NCBI GenBank assembly: GCA_963277665.1
Contig: OY728137.1
Location: 1,173,190,670-1,173,254,669, forward strand
Direction: 5' to 3'
Length of the DNA stretch: 64,000 bases
Origin: Viscum album
Taxonomy: Eukaryota; Streptophyta; Magnoliopsida; Santalales; Viscaceae
This document shows positions 37,458 through 49,775 of this stretch, piece by piece; position 1 is the stretch's first letter, and every line of letters begins with the position of its first letter. A program made the translations under genes and the position numbers. The notes under the pieces are model-generated. The model searched no databases. It worked only from the letters and a program-made list of their open reading frames with translations, and was not told the origin of the DNA.

Positions 37458-38312
37458 TATCTATATATTTTTAAAATCTTAGTTTTTCATTAATAGAATT
37501 ATCATTTCATTAAAATTAGAATGTTTTTAATTTTTTATGAATTGATTTTAGAGAAAAATACATTTTAGTATGAGTTAAATTCCTATATGTGTTATTTGAA
37601 ATACATGTTTACGTGAAACTGATAAAAATATGCTCCATTTTACTCTTTCTTTGACAGTTTGATTTAATTAATGTTTTTAATACTTTTTTATATTGATATG
37701 ATTTTTTCATAATTACATATTAATTATTTTTAGTATGTTAAAATTAATTTGGAAGTATTTTAAACAAATTTAATTTATTTTCACGTTGTGTCTTGGAAAA
37801 ACATGAGTTTAAATTTCAAATATTTTTGAATATGAAGAGTTAGTATTGCATTCTTTTTGGGAGTATTACAAGGACTCTTAACTTGATTATTATGGAATAT
37901 TAATTACTTTATTAATTATTTTAATGAATTTTGGTAAGAAGCAATTATGAGATATGCATTTAGTTATTTTTAAGACAAAATAGTGTGGCTACCTGGGAAA
38001 TTAAAAAAAAATACAATGACTATGCATGCAACTTTAAATTTTTGAAGTTGTGGATAGATAAAATCTATAAATACAGTTTTATAGGACTAATTCAAAAAAG
38101 AATTACTATTAAGGATACAAAAACTATGAAGTGCTGAAACTTTCTTGTATATTGTTCAATCGTTACTAATGGTGTCATTTTTTATTATAATTCATCATGG
38201 AATACCTTTTATACTAAAGTGATCCTTACTACCTTGACATTTAGAACTTCACTGTCTATATTGGTTTTTGTATTGTTACTTCTTCGTATCCTTGTTTGTG
38301 TACTTTAGTGTC

Positions 38313-38580
38313 GGGTTGTGACTCTTATTAAAAATTAGGTTTGAGAGGGTTGTGACTCCCCTTTTAATGTCATCTTTAGGTTATGTCTCCAAGTAGAAAA
38401 GGTAATACTTTTTAGGTTGTGCCTCTAGGTAGAAAAATACAATAAGTTTTGGGTTGTGCCTACAGATTGAAAAATGAAAGACCTTTTAGGTTTTGCCTCT
38501 AGGTTGAAAAAGGAAGGAATAGTTTGGGTTGTGTCTCCATGTGAGAAAAATACAATTTAATAGGGTTGTGACTCCAAGTG
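38313..38580 (+). repeat. Eight-unit repeat of about 36 bp (GGTTGTGNCTC) in the LTR of element A
   Basis: The core 'gggttgtgactc' recurs at about 38313, 38348, 38379, 38415, 38451, 38488, 38526 and 38563, each followed by an A-rich tail such as 'aggtagaaaaa'. Units are diverged. Spacing is 31-38 bases. Confidence 0.75.
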
Positions 38581-38610
38581 TTCAAAAGTTGGTTTAAGTA
38601 GAATGCCCCA

Positions 38611-39074
38611 ACCTAAGAAGCCCAGACCGAGTACATTATTTTAGGACTTTAGCATGATTATAAGGAATCAAATCCTAATGGACCAATCAGTTTAGTAGAC
38701 TTGGAATACCAGATTATATTTATAATACCCATAGTACATTGGGAAAGATAGAAAATACAAACATGATATATAATAAAATAAAAAAACATAGCATCCTTGA
38801 AACCCATTCAAAGGATTCCTCTTCATAACATGGGGAAAGGAAACATAATAAGGGTGAGCTCAAATGTTCAATACGGGTTATATGATGAAATAATAAGTGA
38901 AGTAAATTCAATAAGAAATAGACATTATGGAAAGGTAAATAATATAAAAATCACATGTCACCAATACTCTAAGAATGAAAATGCATCTATATATTTTTTC
39001 ATAATGAAAATATTCTGGATAATAATAATATTTTACTAAATGAAAGAAATGCTTTATTATTGGACATCATATAT
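38611..39074. other. Unassigned AT-rich sequence
   Basis: Between the LTR of A and element K. I see no motif, repeat or coding signal. The 63- and 80-codon frames here look like chance. Confidence 0.4.
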
Positions 39075-39774
39075 CACTACTACAAAACCCATGTTTAATA
39101 GCGCTGGTATTTATCAACGCTAAAAAAAATGTTGATAAATGGAATATTTATCAGTTCTAAGGAAAGCGCTGATAAATTTAACCATTTATCCATGATTATT
39201 TTTTTAGCACTGATAAAGGGAACCTTTATTAGCGTTTTATTTTTAGCGTTGATGAAGGGTACCCTTGATCAGCACTCATAAATATTTCTTTCATTAGTTT
39301 TTTTAGCACTGAAAAAGGTCCAAATAAATAAAATCAAATAATTAAATAAAAATAAAAAAAAAATATTTATTAAAAAAATATTACAAATTTTATTCATTAA
39401 ATAATTATGGATAAAAATGAATAAATTTATTATAAATTATTAAATATTAAACATTTTATTAATTAGATAATTATGATAATTAATGTTATTAAATTATATG
39501 TGTTAAATATATATATATATATATATTAATGTATATAAATATTATTTATATATTACAAAATATTTATGTGCTTTACATTAAATATTCATATACTTATTGA
39601 ATAATGGTTTATAATTAAAAATTAATATGAATTAAAAATATTGACTAATTGCATAGTACTCGGCGTATGATTGATTATTCTTTGATTTTTCAATTTTACA
39701 TAGATAAAATATATGTTATATTGATTTAACATATACATAATTAATTCATTTTTACCATATTTATATATATTTAA

Positions 39775-39806
<32 letters not shown>

Positions 39807-40210
39807 TAATTATATAAATATACATAATGATATAAATATTATTTTTTAAAAATATTTCTATAATTATAAATAAATAATTATAAAATTATAATAAATATAT
39901 TTTAAAAGGAATATATTTACTATATTTATATTATATATATTTATTAAGTATATATAAATGTTTTCAATTTTTATTTATAATTATAATTATAAATCCTTTA
40001 TCAGCGCTTAAGTAATAAGGGTTGATAAAGCATCTTTATCCGTGATTTTTTCTCGTTGATAAAGTTTAGGTTTTATCATCACTAAACAAATAACTGATAA
40101 AATTAACATTTATTTGTGTTATAGGTTTAGCGCTAATAAAGATTGTTTTTATCAGTTATTTTTTAGCATAGATAAATACCTTCCATTATCAATGCTAAAA
40201 AAGTGATCAT
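39075..40210. mobile_element. Element K: small CACTA-like non-autonomous element, right end cut
   Basis: Starts CACTACTACAAAACCCATG, a typical CACTA terminus. Subterminal copies of a 'TTTATCAGCGCTNA' unit and its reverse complement fill 39100-39310 and 39995-40205, with very AT-rich sequence between them (TA runs at 39509-39526 and 39778-39803). The expected right terminus (...TGTAGTAGTG) is missing because the LTR of element G begins at 40211. No transposase frame is present. Confidence 0.65.
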
Positions 40211-42611
40211 TGTAACATCCTGAACCCAGATGCCACTTGAAATGGTGCCCCGATCTCGGTGAGTCATAAGGTCTCAAGCGCATCTCCACAAATACTAGAG
40301 GCTACCGACTAGTAGTGAGGGCCTATGTGAGTTAGTGGGGTGACTATTCCCTCATTAACAGAGTATTACAACAGAATTCAAATACATAAAATAGTGTAAG
40401 CGAATAAATAAGCAATCAACTAAAAGTAAGACAAGACAAGAATCCATATACAATCTATAAACACCGCATATACAATGGTGCAGATGATATATGTATCTAG
40501 AAAATAGCCAAAACAGGTACATGGTAAAACAATACAGTACAAGTATCCAAAAAGAAGAAAATACAAAAAACTTCTTGTAGCGTCTCAAGACTCATCTTGG
40601 TCCCATGCTCCCCTAATCCAAAGAAACTATCATCAACCTATACCAGGGTGCTTTCCCCTATCATCACCAGCAACCATATAATCTTTTTGGTTCCCCAAGG
40701 AGGCCCAAACGGGCTATGAGATAAAAATCCCAGTAGGCAACCACCCAGGTCTATACAGTTCTAACAGTAGTATAAAAGTACTAGATAGTGTAAACAAGTA
40801 ATAAAGTAAGTGTGTATACACATGGCATAACTCTACTATAATAAGTAAATCTGAACAGCCCTAAAGGATACCTACAAAGAGTCATCTCCTAACAAGGGAA
40901 CTATAAGAAATAGTAAACAAGTCACATGGTCATGTTGTACATCCATCTGTATCATGTATCCCACCTACATGCTATATAAAGAAGTCAAGAATCCCATAAC
41001 CTTGCCATATTGTGAAAATTATAATCCCACAACCACGCCGTATAATGAAAAGTAGACCCTAAGGGTCGGATCCAAGGTGTCGCGTACCAAGGAATTCATG
41101 TAATAAATCTAGACCACGAAGGGTCAGATCCAAGGAGCTTATACAAGGTATCCCATCGAGTCCCATGGCAGTCCTAGTGTAAACTCAGTTAGGCACTAGT
41201 TGGGGTCCTAGGAGCATGGAAATATCAAGTCCTATGCGAGCACAAGAAAGCCTGATCCACAGGGTATCAAGGCCTGAGGCATCCCGTAAAATCAAGACCC
41301 AAGGGGTAGAGTCAATCCAAGGCATCCACTAACAAGTTCTAGCTCCATGGAGAGCAGTCCATGGTATCTATCAAACCATTCATTCAAGAATTCAATTTAA
41401 GAAAAAAAACCATGTTATTATACCCACTCACATCAATATGTACAATCCATGAGTATACCCACTCATGCAAACCATTTATCATTTACAAATAATATAGTAT
41501 TACCCTCCCATATAAACCATTTAACATGCCATTATTCTTTTCATATAGGTATAACCACCCATATTATCCATTTAACATTCCAAAATGTTAGAATAGAAAA
41601 GGAATCACAAGATATTCAACAATCAAGGTGTCATTACATCTTCTGAATAAGTTATTCAAGCTATCAAAGCATTAACGGGCTACCTATACCTAGGAAAGCA
41701 CAAGCACACACCCCTTGGGTGGTTTAAACTAGAATAAATAGGATAAATACAAAATTCACACCCCATGGGTGACATTGAAATGAGTAATGGGTGCCAAAAC
41801 ACCTAAACAGAACCTACGATCATCCTCACTAGGTCCGACTAAGCCTATGACAAGCAGGTCGCTCAAAAACGGGGCCACGCCATAAAGTTTGATGGACGAC
41901 ATATCGACCGAACACACAAAAAGCACAATAAAAGACAAAAAAATTATATAACACCTACCTCGACTCAGTAGTAGAAAGATCATCCAGTATCAAGTCAGAT
42001 TCGTCTTGGTTTAGAATAAATCTGAAGAATTGATGAAGAACAAGAAATTAGGGCATGTGAGCCTAAATCCAAATAGTGTAGACATTGTTTCGAAGAATCT
42101 AGAATGGATAAAATGAATCGAGTACTTATCTATGTAGTTTCAATGAGACAAACCATGCTTGAATTAGAGTATGTACGGCTTCTAGATCTAAAAAAACTAG
42201 TTTAGGTGGTTTTATGTTCTCAAAAACTAGAGGAATATGCTTTGTGTAAAAAAAATAAGAGGCTACTACCACTATTTTTAAAAACCTTGGTGGGAAAGTA
42301 CACAACGTGTAACCCTAGTACATGATGTGAACAACCCTGTTTTTTATGAATAAAAATTACAAACACATCGTGTACTGCTAAAAACATTATAAACGGTGAG
42401 TTCACAATGTGTACTTTAAGTACACAATGTGTACTTCAAGTACACAACATGTACCTGGCCAACAGCCATCCTTCAACCTCTTTTCCCCTCCTTTCCCAAA
42501 AACAACCCAATCAGACCATGGCTTGGATTGGAGTCTAAACCAAAAAATAAAGTAAATAGAATTTAACCTTAAAAGAAAGATCTGTACCTCAAGAAAACTC
42601 GGTATCTTACA
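40211..42611 (-). repeat. 3' LTR of minus-strand gypsy element G
   Basis: 2401 bp with TG...CA type ends on the minus strand (TGTAAGATACC ... GGATGTTACA). Directly to the right, the reverse complement reads 'gcggggaatat', a purine tract, preceded by a 'gaaatttagggttgaatt' segment like the 'GAATTTCGAGGACGAAATTC' that ends Tekay-type interiors. The element must therefore extend to the right past 42611, with its 5' LTR beyond the window. The LTR is homologous to element D. Confidence 0.7.
42296..42456. promoter_or_regulatory. Cluster of GTACAC-N3-GTGTAC-like palindromes in the LTR of element G
   Basis: Copies, some imperfect: about 42298, 42318, 42365, 42412, 42420 and 42440. Three consecutive ones read 'tcacaatgtgtactt', 'agtacacaatgtgtactt' and 'agtacacaacatgtacct'. 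The cluster lies 150-320 bases inside the upstream end of this LTR, the same relative place as in LTR D. Confidence 0.55.
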
Positions 42612-42786
42612 ATATTCCCCGCTTATAGTAATTCAACCCTAAATTTCTCTCTGAAAGCTGGTCAAGATTCATCTAAAAACAACTCTAGCCACTAATCACA
42701 TACGTCTTCCTCCCACTCCCGATTCTCATCCTATAAATGGTTGTGCTTCTATAGCACCCATATGAGAGGAACTGACTATCTTCCTA
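42612..42786 (-). pseudogene. Chromodomain end of the gypsy polyprotein of element G
   Basis: On the minus strand, joined across the CACTA insertion to 63962-64000, one frame reads DRITKVLG, then SVPLIWVL, KHNHL, DENREWEEDV and WLELFLDES, with stops at five positions. This follows the Tekay chromodomain pattern ('DRR.KVLR.K.IPLVKVLW...EEATWE.EEDM...YP.LF'). It is followed by the fixed non-coding 3' segment and purine tract. The CACTA element H inserted within it between 'tcttc' and 'gaacc', leaving cta and gta as imperfect 3-bp flanks. Confidence 0.55.
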
Positions 42787-42879
42787 CACTACAACATAAA
42801 TTTCCTTTAGTAGTGGTCTTTTAGCGGCGGTTTATTAAAAACCACCACTAAACCCATTTATTTTTTTATAGTCGTGACA

Positions 42880-43110
42880 CCCCCCCCCACCCGAGCTGAC
42901 ACCCTTCTCCACCCCCCCCCGGTGCCCCTTCTCCCCCTAACCCCATCGAGCCCCAACCCTAGGTCTGCTCCCCTCCCTTGTCGTCGGTGACCTCACCACC
43001 CATCGCCACTGACCCCCCTTCTCCCCCCGACACCCACGATCCCACCTTCTCCCCCTGACCCCCATTGAGTTCCTACCCTAGGCCGGATCCCCTCCCCTGT
43101 CGCCGGTGGT
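42880..43110. repeat. C-rich tract with a 118-bp tandem duplication near the 5' end of element H
   Basis: Poly-C runs, and two related units at 42926-42991 and 43044-43110 ('ccttctccccct(a/g)acccc', 'aaccctaggtctgctcccct' and 'accctaggccggatcccct', '(c/t)gtcg(t/c)cggtg'). It is strongly pyrimidine/purine skewed, and there is no convincing reading frame. Confidence 0.65.
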
Positions 43111-45321
43111 TTTCATAGTGGTAGGTATGGTTTTTCATGTTTTTTTATTCTTTGGATGTTTGTGTATTAGCCTTTTCATCCAAGATATTATTTCTGATTT
43201 ATCTTGTATATGGGATATTTTTTTCATTTTATGTATGTATTATGTGATGTTTTTGTTTATGATTTTTTTTGATTAATTTTATTGTGTTATACTTTTCTTG
43301 GTTTTTTCACTATTAAGAAATCAGTTTATTTTTGTGCATGGATGTTTGATATACAGATCGGTCATACTGGATTTTTAGGTGGAGTTTGTGATGTGGTTAT
43401 TTATATTCTGATGTAAAAACCATTCCCATTAGTTTCATTTTTATTCCCTATAAAAAGTTTCAATCCTATGGGGATTAGGAATTCCCTTCAACCCTTATTG
43501 TTAGTTTGGTCGGGTGGTGGGTTGGATCAACTCGAGTTAGTTCATGGAAATCACCAATTTACTCTAAATCTTCTTTTCTAATGTTATCTATTTCAAGGAT
43601 GTAATTATTTGAGAGTAATTTCTTCTGATTGGTATATTTTTAGTATCCTATAAACACAAAAAGATAATACCACTTATTATTACATATAAATAAATGAATA
43701 TAAAATTCATCTATGCAACTACTTCCTCCTCTAAATTTGTCTTCTTATTAATTAGTGGTCTAATTCTACTAAATTCAGTGTTTAATATCCCTTGTTATAA
43801 ACTAGATTCAATATGACATCATTGATTCTCTTAGTTAAGTCTTGGAAACCACTTTTTATTCTAGAATAATCCCTTTTTTATGTAATTCTAGATTGAACAA
43901 GTGACTTTACTTTAGCATGAAACTTATAGATCAATTTTTGAAGAAAAAAAAGTGGTTTCTCAATACCACTTGCTGAGTCAGGATCAACCATGAAACGTTT
44001 TGATCATATTTTATATCAAATGAGACTTGAAATAATTATTACATCACTTATTTCATGCATTTTTTGGATTTAATCAGATCTTCCTTTAGCTGAATAACAT
44101 GTACTTTATTAGCACATCCACCCCATGGATCATATCTCCCCCTAAATATTAGGCCACTTCAAATAATGGTTAGAATTATTTAATTTAATGGGAGAGGGGA
44201 ACCTCCAACTTTCTTAAGTTGAGTGATGTGGTTGGACTTTGTTCACTCACCCTAATCTCTTAATTTAATTCTAATCCTTTTTGGTGGTACTACTTTAGAC
44301 GACACCACTAGTAAAAATTTCTTCACTAATGTTAAATTTAAAATCTTCTATGTCATAGTTATTAGGATTCAACCTAGTTATGGTATTAATCCTAATTTTT
44401 TATATTTCCTCCATTTATGAACTATGCACCATCCATGAACTCTTTGTTATGCTTATTTTTCTATTCAAGGCTAATTTCACCAGTCTTATTCTCATGCTTT
44501 GTAGTTTTGTAAATGAGACCACTTAATCATTTTTCTTATAATACTTCCTTAAATTCCATCAAGAACACTTTTTCCGTTTCGATATAGGGTTAATCCAATA
44601 AATTAATGCTCCTTTATTTCATAGGTGAGATAGATTCCCTCAGTTTCTTCATCCTCTAAATTTAATGCTCCTTCAGTTTAAATTTTATTTTTCATAGGGT
44701 TTACATTCATATTTGCATTGCTTGTTTATTAAGTTTCATACTACAATGTTATAACTGGTACTCAAAGTCCCTCTAACTACATCATCAATGATAGGGAGAG
44801 AAAAATTTTCATTTACATTCTACTATCTTCAATATATAGAAACCATCAATTATTTCCAAATTCCCTCAGGGGTACATTTCTTGTGTAAGAGTTATGAAAA
44901 TTTAGGCCATACATATTAAATATAGGGGGTCCCAATTTAACATCATTTATTGTGGGGATTAAAAATAACAAGACCCAAATTGTGTATGTGAATTAAAGTA
45001 TTGATTAAATAAGATTCAATATGTTGAACCATCACTGATCATGAAAAAACCTTGTTAAAATTTATATTGCCTAAGAAAATACTCACTATCTTCTTGTTTC
45101 TTCAAGTGATTTTGTAATCACATGTGTGTAAGCATACACATGCATGCACATATGTACTTTGGTTTTATAGTGGGTGATTTACCATATGTATTTATATAGG
45201 AAAACCTTACGTAACATATTTATATATTTTTTCAACTAGTATATATGAATCTCTTTCCCTATTTAGTAATAGTTATGTGTTTTAATTTTTTTTAATATGG
45301 TGTAGGCACATTGTGATATAC
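43111..45321 (+). other. 5' non-coding region of element H
   Basis: AT-rich. I see no domain or repeat. It lies between the subterminal region and the transposase start, so promoter and untranslated leader or intron are expected here. Confidence 0.4.
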
Positions 45322-48300
45322 ATGGATAAAATCTGGATCACATTACTGGCGAACACACCTTAGTATATTAAGGGTTTGAATAAGTTTTTAGATTTTTCAA
45401 TTTCCAATCGATCCGTTGAAGGGAGAATAATATTTCCATGTTCTAAATGTAAATTTATAAGATATATGAAGAGAGATGAAGTTAATGAACATCTAATATT
45501 GAATCAATTCCCTGGTCAATATTTGTGTTGGATTTGGCACAAAGAATCGAACGTTACTAAAAGGTTGAGCACTGATGTCAATCCATAGAATGACCTCCCA
45601 ACATCGTCGACAATGGAAAATGAAATGAAAAACTTTAAAAATGATATATTCGACACTGTAAGAGGCCACTATCAACATCAAAACATATTATAACAACTAG
45701 ATGAGGGTGCTACAAAAATCAACGAGACAAGTGATGTTTTCGAGACTGTAGAATAGCCATATCAAGATTGTAACATATCATTGGATCATCCTATTTATTC
45801 TATGGAGACTAATGTAAGAGAAAACTTCACTGAGGAAAATGTGTTTCATGATTTAGTTAACGATGGAAATCAAGAGTTGTATAGTGGATGTTTGAAATAT
45901 TCAAAACTTTCTTTTATGCTAAAGTTGTACCATATCAAATGTATATGTGTAATTACAAATAAGGAAATGTCCATGATATTGGAATTGTTGCGTGATGCAT
46001 TTCCTGAAGCAAAAATCCCCGAGTCTTTTTATGATATGAAAAAAGTTGTTAACAGTCTTGGTCTGAATTATACAAAAATACATGTGTGTCCCAATGATTT
46101 TATTCTTTATTGGTGAGAGGATTCAAGTAGACAGGATTGTAAAAAATGTTCTTCTTCTATATGGTAGTTAATGGGTGATGTTGGAAGTTTGAATCAACAT
46201 ACTTTCATGAAGAAGAATAAAAAGAACACATCTGCAAAGGTTTTGCGTTACTTTCCTTTAAAGCCTCGATTGCAAAGATTATTCATGTCATTGAAAACCG
46301 CTGAACACATGAAGTGTCATTCTGTAGATAATAAAAATGATGGTTTAATGAGACATCCATGAGATTCACAATTATGGAAGAAATTTGATTCATTACATCC
46401 ATATTTATCAGCTGATCCTAAGAATGTTCGATTGAGATTGGCTACCGATGGATTCAACCCATTTGGGACTTTGAGTACCAGTAATATCATTTGACCAGTT
46501 GTTTTGATCCCTTGCAATCTGCCTCCATGGATGTGTATGCAACAAATGTCTTTTATCATTTTGATGATTATTCCTAGAAAAAAAATGCCTGGAAATGATA
46601 TTGATGTATACTTGCAGCCTTTAATTGACGAAATATAGGAGTTGTGGAGAAACAGTGTTGAGACATTTGATGCTTCTTCTAAAACAATGTTCAAAATGCA
46701 TGCTGCTTTAATGTGGAAAATTAGTGACTTCCCTGGGCTTGGGAATTTATCTAGTTAGAACACTTACATGGGTTTGGATTTTCCTATTTGTAACTTTGAT
46801 TTTGAGCCCAAATGGATACCTCATAGTAGAAAATGGTTCTTCTTATTCCATCTAAGATTTCTTGATGCATCTCATAGATTTCAGCTGAACAGATCAAAAT
46901 TTAAAGGTTTCATTGATCGTAGACCACCTCCAAAGTTGTTAACTGGTTCTAAAATATTTACACAACTTGGAAATGTTGAAAAAGAATTTGGGAAGGTTCT
47001 TCATTGGAATGATAGCGGGAAACGGGTTTGAAGTGCAACGTCAAGAAAAATTGGAACACAATAATGGAAGAAAAAAAGTATATTCTTCAAAATTTCGTAT
47101 TGGGAATTTAATTTGTTGCAACATAATCTTGATGTGATGCATATTGAGAAGAATTTTTGTGACAATTTGATTTTCATATTGCTTAATGAGCATGGAAAGT
47201 CAAAGGATCATCTCAATGCTCGCAAAGACTTACAAGTAATGAACATAAAACGTGATCTCTGGCCAGATGAGAATGAAAAGTATACTCCGACAATTTTTTC
47301 AATGAAAAATAGGGATAAAGATACATTCTTTCGAATTTTAAAGAATGTTAATGTATCTGATGGTTATTCAAGTAACATCTCAAGGTGTTTTGACTTGAAG
47401 AATCATAAGTTACATGGATTTAAAATTCATGACTCACATATTCTGTTACAATAGTTACTACCATTGGCATTGCGTACATTATTACCTGAAAAATTTACTG
47501 TTGTTGTACTCTAATTCTTCACTTTTTTCAAACAACTATGTGAGAAATATCTACATCCATTTTAGCTTGACAACCTCTAGGAGAGGTAGTATTTTCCCTT
47601 TGTGCAATGGAGATGATCTTTCCTCCATCGTTTTTACTGTAATGATGTGTTTAACAGTACATTTGGTTGAGGATGCTAAATTAGGAGGCCCCATTCATTA
47701 TCAATGGATATATCTAATTAAGAGGTACTTTATTTATATGTTTTTCAGTTAGGTAAACAATTTTTTGAACTTAATTAAATTAATAATTATTTTTATTTTA
47801 TTTCACAGATATCTTGGGCATTAGAAATCATACATGAGAAATAAAGCTCAACCAGAAGGCTCTATTGTTGAGGGCTATTTGGATGAGGAGTGTCTGGCCT
47901 TTTGTTCTATATACTTGAATGATATTGAGACAAGATTTAATCGAGTTGGATGTGTTGACGACACATCGACTCAATCTCAAATACATCAAAAATCAAAAAT
48001 ATTTACTACTATTGGCCGATCAGTTGGGAGTACCTCAAATTGACACTGATAGAATTGGAATTATTACAGGAACATAGATATGCGCTGCTGAATAGTGAAA
48101 TTGCATTTCCATTTATTGGAGACTTGAGGATACAAAAAAGAGACGAATTAGAGGACGAACATTAAATGAGAAAGATATAACGAAATCTATTAATAAATAG
48201 TTTGTAGAATGGTTTGCATGATGTGTAAGTTTATAAATATTGCAATAAATATGAATATTAGTTTGACACATATATTTTGTAAATATAATAAAGTATATTT

Positions 48301-48451
48301 ATTTTTTTAGATCATGAATACTGATACTCAAGCAGAGGTGTCAGAAGATTTGAAGTTCCTTGCTCGAGGTCCTCTAAAACAAGTTAGAAATTTTGACGCT
48401 TACAACGTGAATGGATTTAGATTTCATACATTCACTCGAGAAGAGGGTTTG
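45322..48451 (+). pseudogene. CACTA TNPD-type transposase, N-terminal and core part
   Basis: Opens at ATG 45322 (MDKIWITL) with an in-frame TAG 13 codons on, then the transposase-associated domain: FLDFSISN, IFPCSKCKF, DEVNEHLI and WIWHKE (usual 'CPCKKC', 'EVYEHL' and 'W.WHGE'). The tnp2 core follows: LLRDAFPEAKIPESFYDMKK (45985-46045), LNYTKIHVCPNDFILYW, LATDGFNPFG near 46440 (carrying the family's conserved Asp), GNDIDVYLQPLIDE near 46595, NLDVMHIEKNFCDNL near 47125, and HKLHGFKIHDSHILLQ near 47400. 'LVEDAKLGGPIHYQW' and AQPEGSIVEGYLDEECLAFC follow. Probable introns are 47725-47808 and 48225-48310 (GT...AG). Many stops (for example TGA at 46114) make it inactive. The coding is cut at 48451 by element I and resumes at 58785. 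Confidence 0.85.
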
Positions 48452-48600
48452 TGTAACGACCCAAAGTTTCATTAATGGAAATCCCTATTGATCTAATTAA
48501 ATGTCTCCTTATGTTTATATAAAATTTCAACTTCATTGGTTTTATGTTAAGAATTTTGACCATTGCTAATATAGCCGTTGAACAATGATCATATGATTAG

Positions 48601-48608
48601 TATAAATA
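48601..48608 (+). promoter_or_regulatory. Upstream TATA box in the LTR of element I
   Basis: TATAAATA in 'gattagtataaatatagg', 43 bases before the ATG of the LTR ORF. It is kept in the 3' LTR at 56305-56312. Confidence 0.55.
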
Positions 48609-48650
48609 TAGGGCCTTAACAAATCCAAATTTACTCAGACAAAAGAAGCG

Positions 48651-48920
48651 ATGGCCTCATCCAGTAGAATTGCTCCATACAAAGCCCATTTGTTAAATCT
48701 CGGAAAAGAGGTGGCGTCCTTGGGCTTCGCTCTTGACCAAGACCAAGCTGAGCTTCATCATGTCAAGCTCGAACAGGACCGTCTACGGGAAAAGTGGAAG
48801 TTGATAGAAATTATCACTCGAGAAATGTTATCCAAGCCACCCCAAGAGTCTGTCACCATCGCACACCTTACCCTTAGGTCTTATGCGGCTATTTTAAGGG
48901 GTTATGTAACTAATCGATAG
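48651..48920 (+). CDS. 89-codon ORF inside the 5' LTR of element I, probable coiled coil
   Basis: Begins MASSSRIAPYKAHLLNLG and ends RGYVTNR, TAG at 48918. The middle (residues about 16-60: LGKEVASLGF, QDQAELHHVKLEQDRLREKW) has the Leu/charged spacing of a coiled coil. No signal peptide or membrane segment is seen. Its base composition is more GC-balanced than the AT-rich LTR around it. It starts about 20 bases after the start site expected from the TATA box at 48601, so it would be the first ORF of such a transcript. In the 3' LTR the same ORF (56355 onward) is broken by a one-base deletion near 56467. Most differences between the two copies change the amino acid, so there is no sign of selection after insertion. 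It could be an LTR-borne accessory ORF of the family, a captured host exon, or chance. I do not recognise it. Confidence 0.45.
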   Translation: MASSSRIAPYKAHLLNLGKEVASLGFALDQDQAELHHVKLEQDRLREKWKLIEIITREMLSKPPQESVTIAHLTLRSYAAILRGYVTNR

Positions 48921-49767
48921 TACTATTTTCATGTACATTATTTTTTTTATATATAATAATGAATATAATTTCTTGTCATTATTAATACATTGTAAATAGT
49001 TTTTAAAGTACAAATGGTGTTTTTAGTTATTATTTAATTAGGAAATCTATTTTATTAAATTAAGGGATTTTTGAATTAAATAATATTTTAATAAAATATT
49101 ATTATTATTATTATTAGATTAATTTTATTATATATAAATTATCATATAATTGTATGAATTCAATTATAATTTTTATTAATGTTTGAAATCCATTTTTGTC
49201 AAAACCCGTGAATTTTCGATAAATGTCAGTTTTTATTTTAAAAGTGAAAATTAACATATTTATAAAATTATTTAGATAAATTAAATGTTATTTTTGAAAT
49301 CAGGATGTCTAAATTATCAAACGGTTAATTTTTCATAATTTTCTGAGACAGTCAAATTTTTGAGTAAAAATTAAATACCGTTTAAATATATAATATGTTT
49401 TATGAAATCATAATGACCCAATAGTGATATAATAAAATACTATAATCATTATTTTCGGCCAATATATGTTTTAACATTAAAATAATGTGATTTTGGGTTT
49501 GTTTGGTTTATTTTTCAAAGCATTAATGGACCCCTCAAGACTTACTAAACACCTTGTCTTTTAAAACTAATTTCCATGGGAGTGTGACTCACCTCCACAT
49601 AAGAAACCCTAATATTTTAAGAAGTTTGGACTTTGTCCTTATAAAATAGTTTTTTCCTCTTCCCTTTTCCAAAACCATGGGCAAAAACCGTGGTATGGTT
49701 TTTGGTTTGGATTAATTTAATATAAGGGGTCCCAAACCTAAATAATATAGAATTACCTCACCTTTCC

Positions 49768-49775
49768 TATATAAA
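49768..49775 (+). promoter_or_regulatory. Downstream TATA box in the LTR of element I
   Basis: TATATAAA in 'tttcctatataaaccc', followed by a C/T-rich stretch. It is conserved at 57467-57474 in the 3' LTR. It looks like the standard plant LTR promoter and is the likelier source of genomic RNA. Confidence 0.6.

Larger units (their letters stand above)
36961..38610 (+). repeat. 3' LTR of element A
   Basis: Begins TGTTGAGTGG directly after the purine tract. It contains an ACGTG-like array (37215-37457) and a 36-bp repeat array rich in GGTTGTG (38313-38580), the latter a known trait of SIRE/Opie-type LTRs. The other LTR is outside the window, so the right end (near 'gaatgcccca', about 38610) is a guess. 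Confidence 0.55.

Noticed and set aside
39622..39825. Ile/Tyr-rich 67-codon frame
   Set aside because: It is a translation of TA repeats inside element K.
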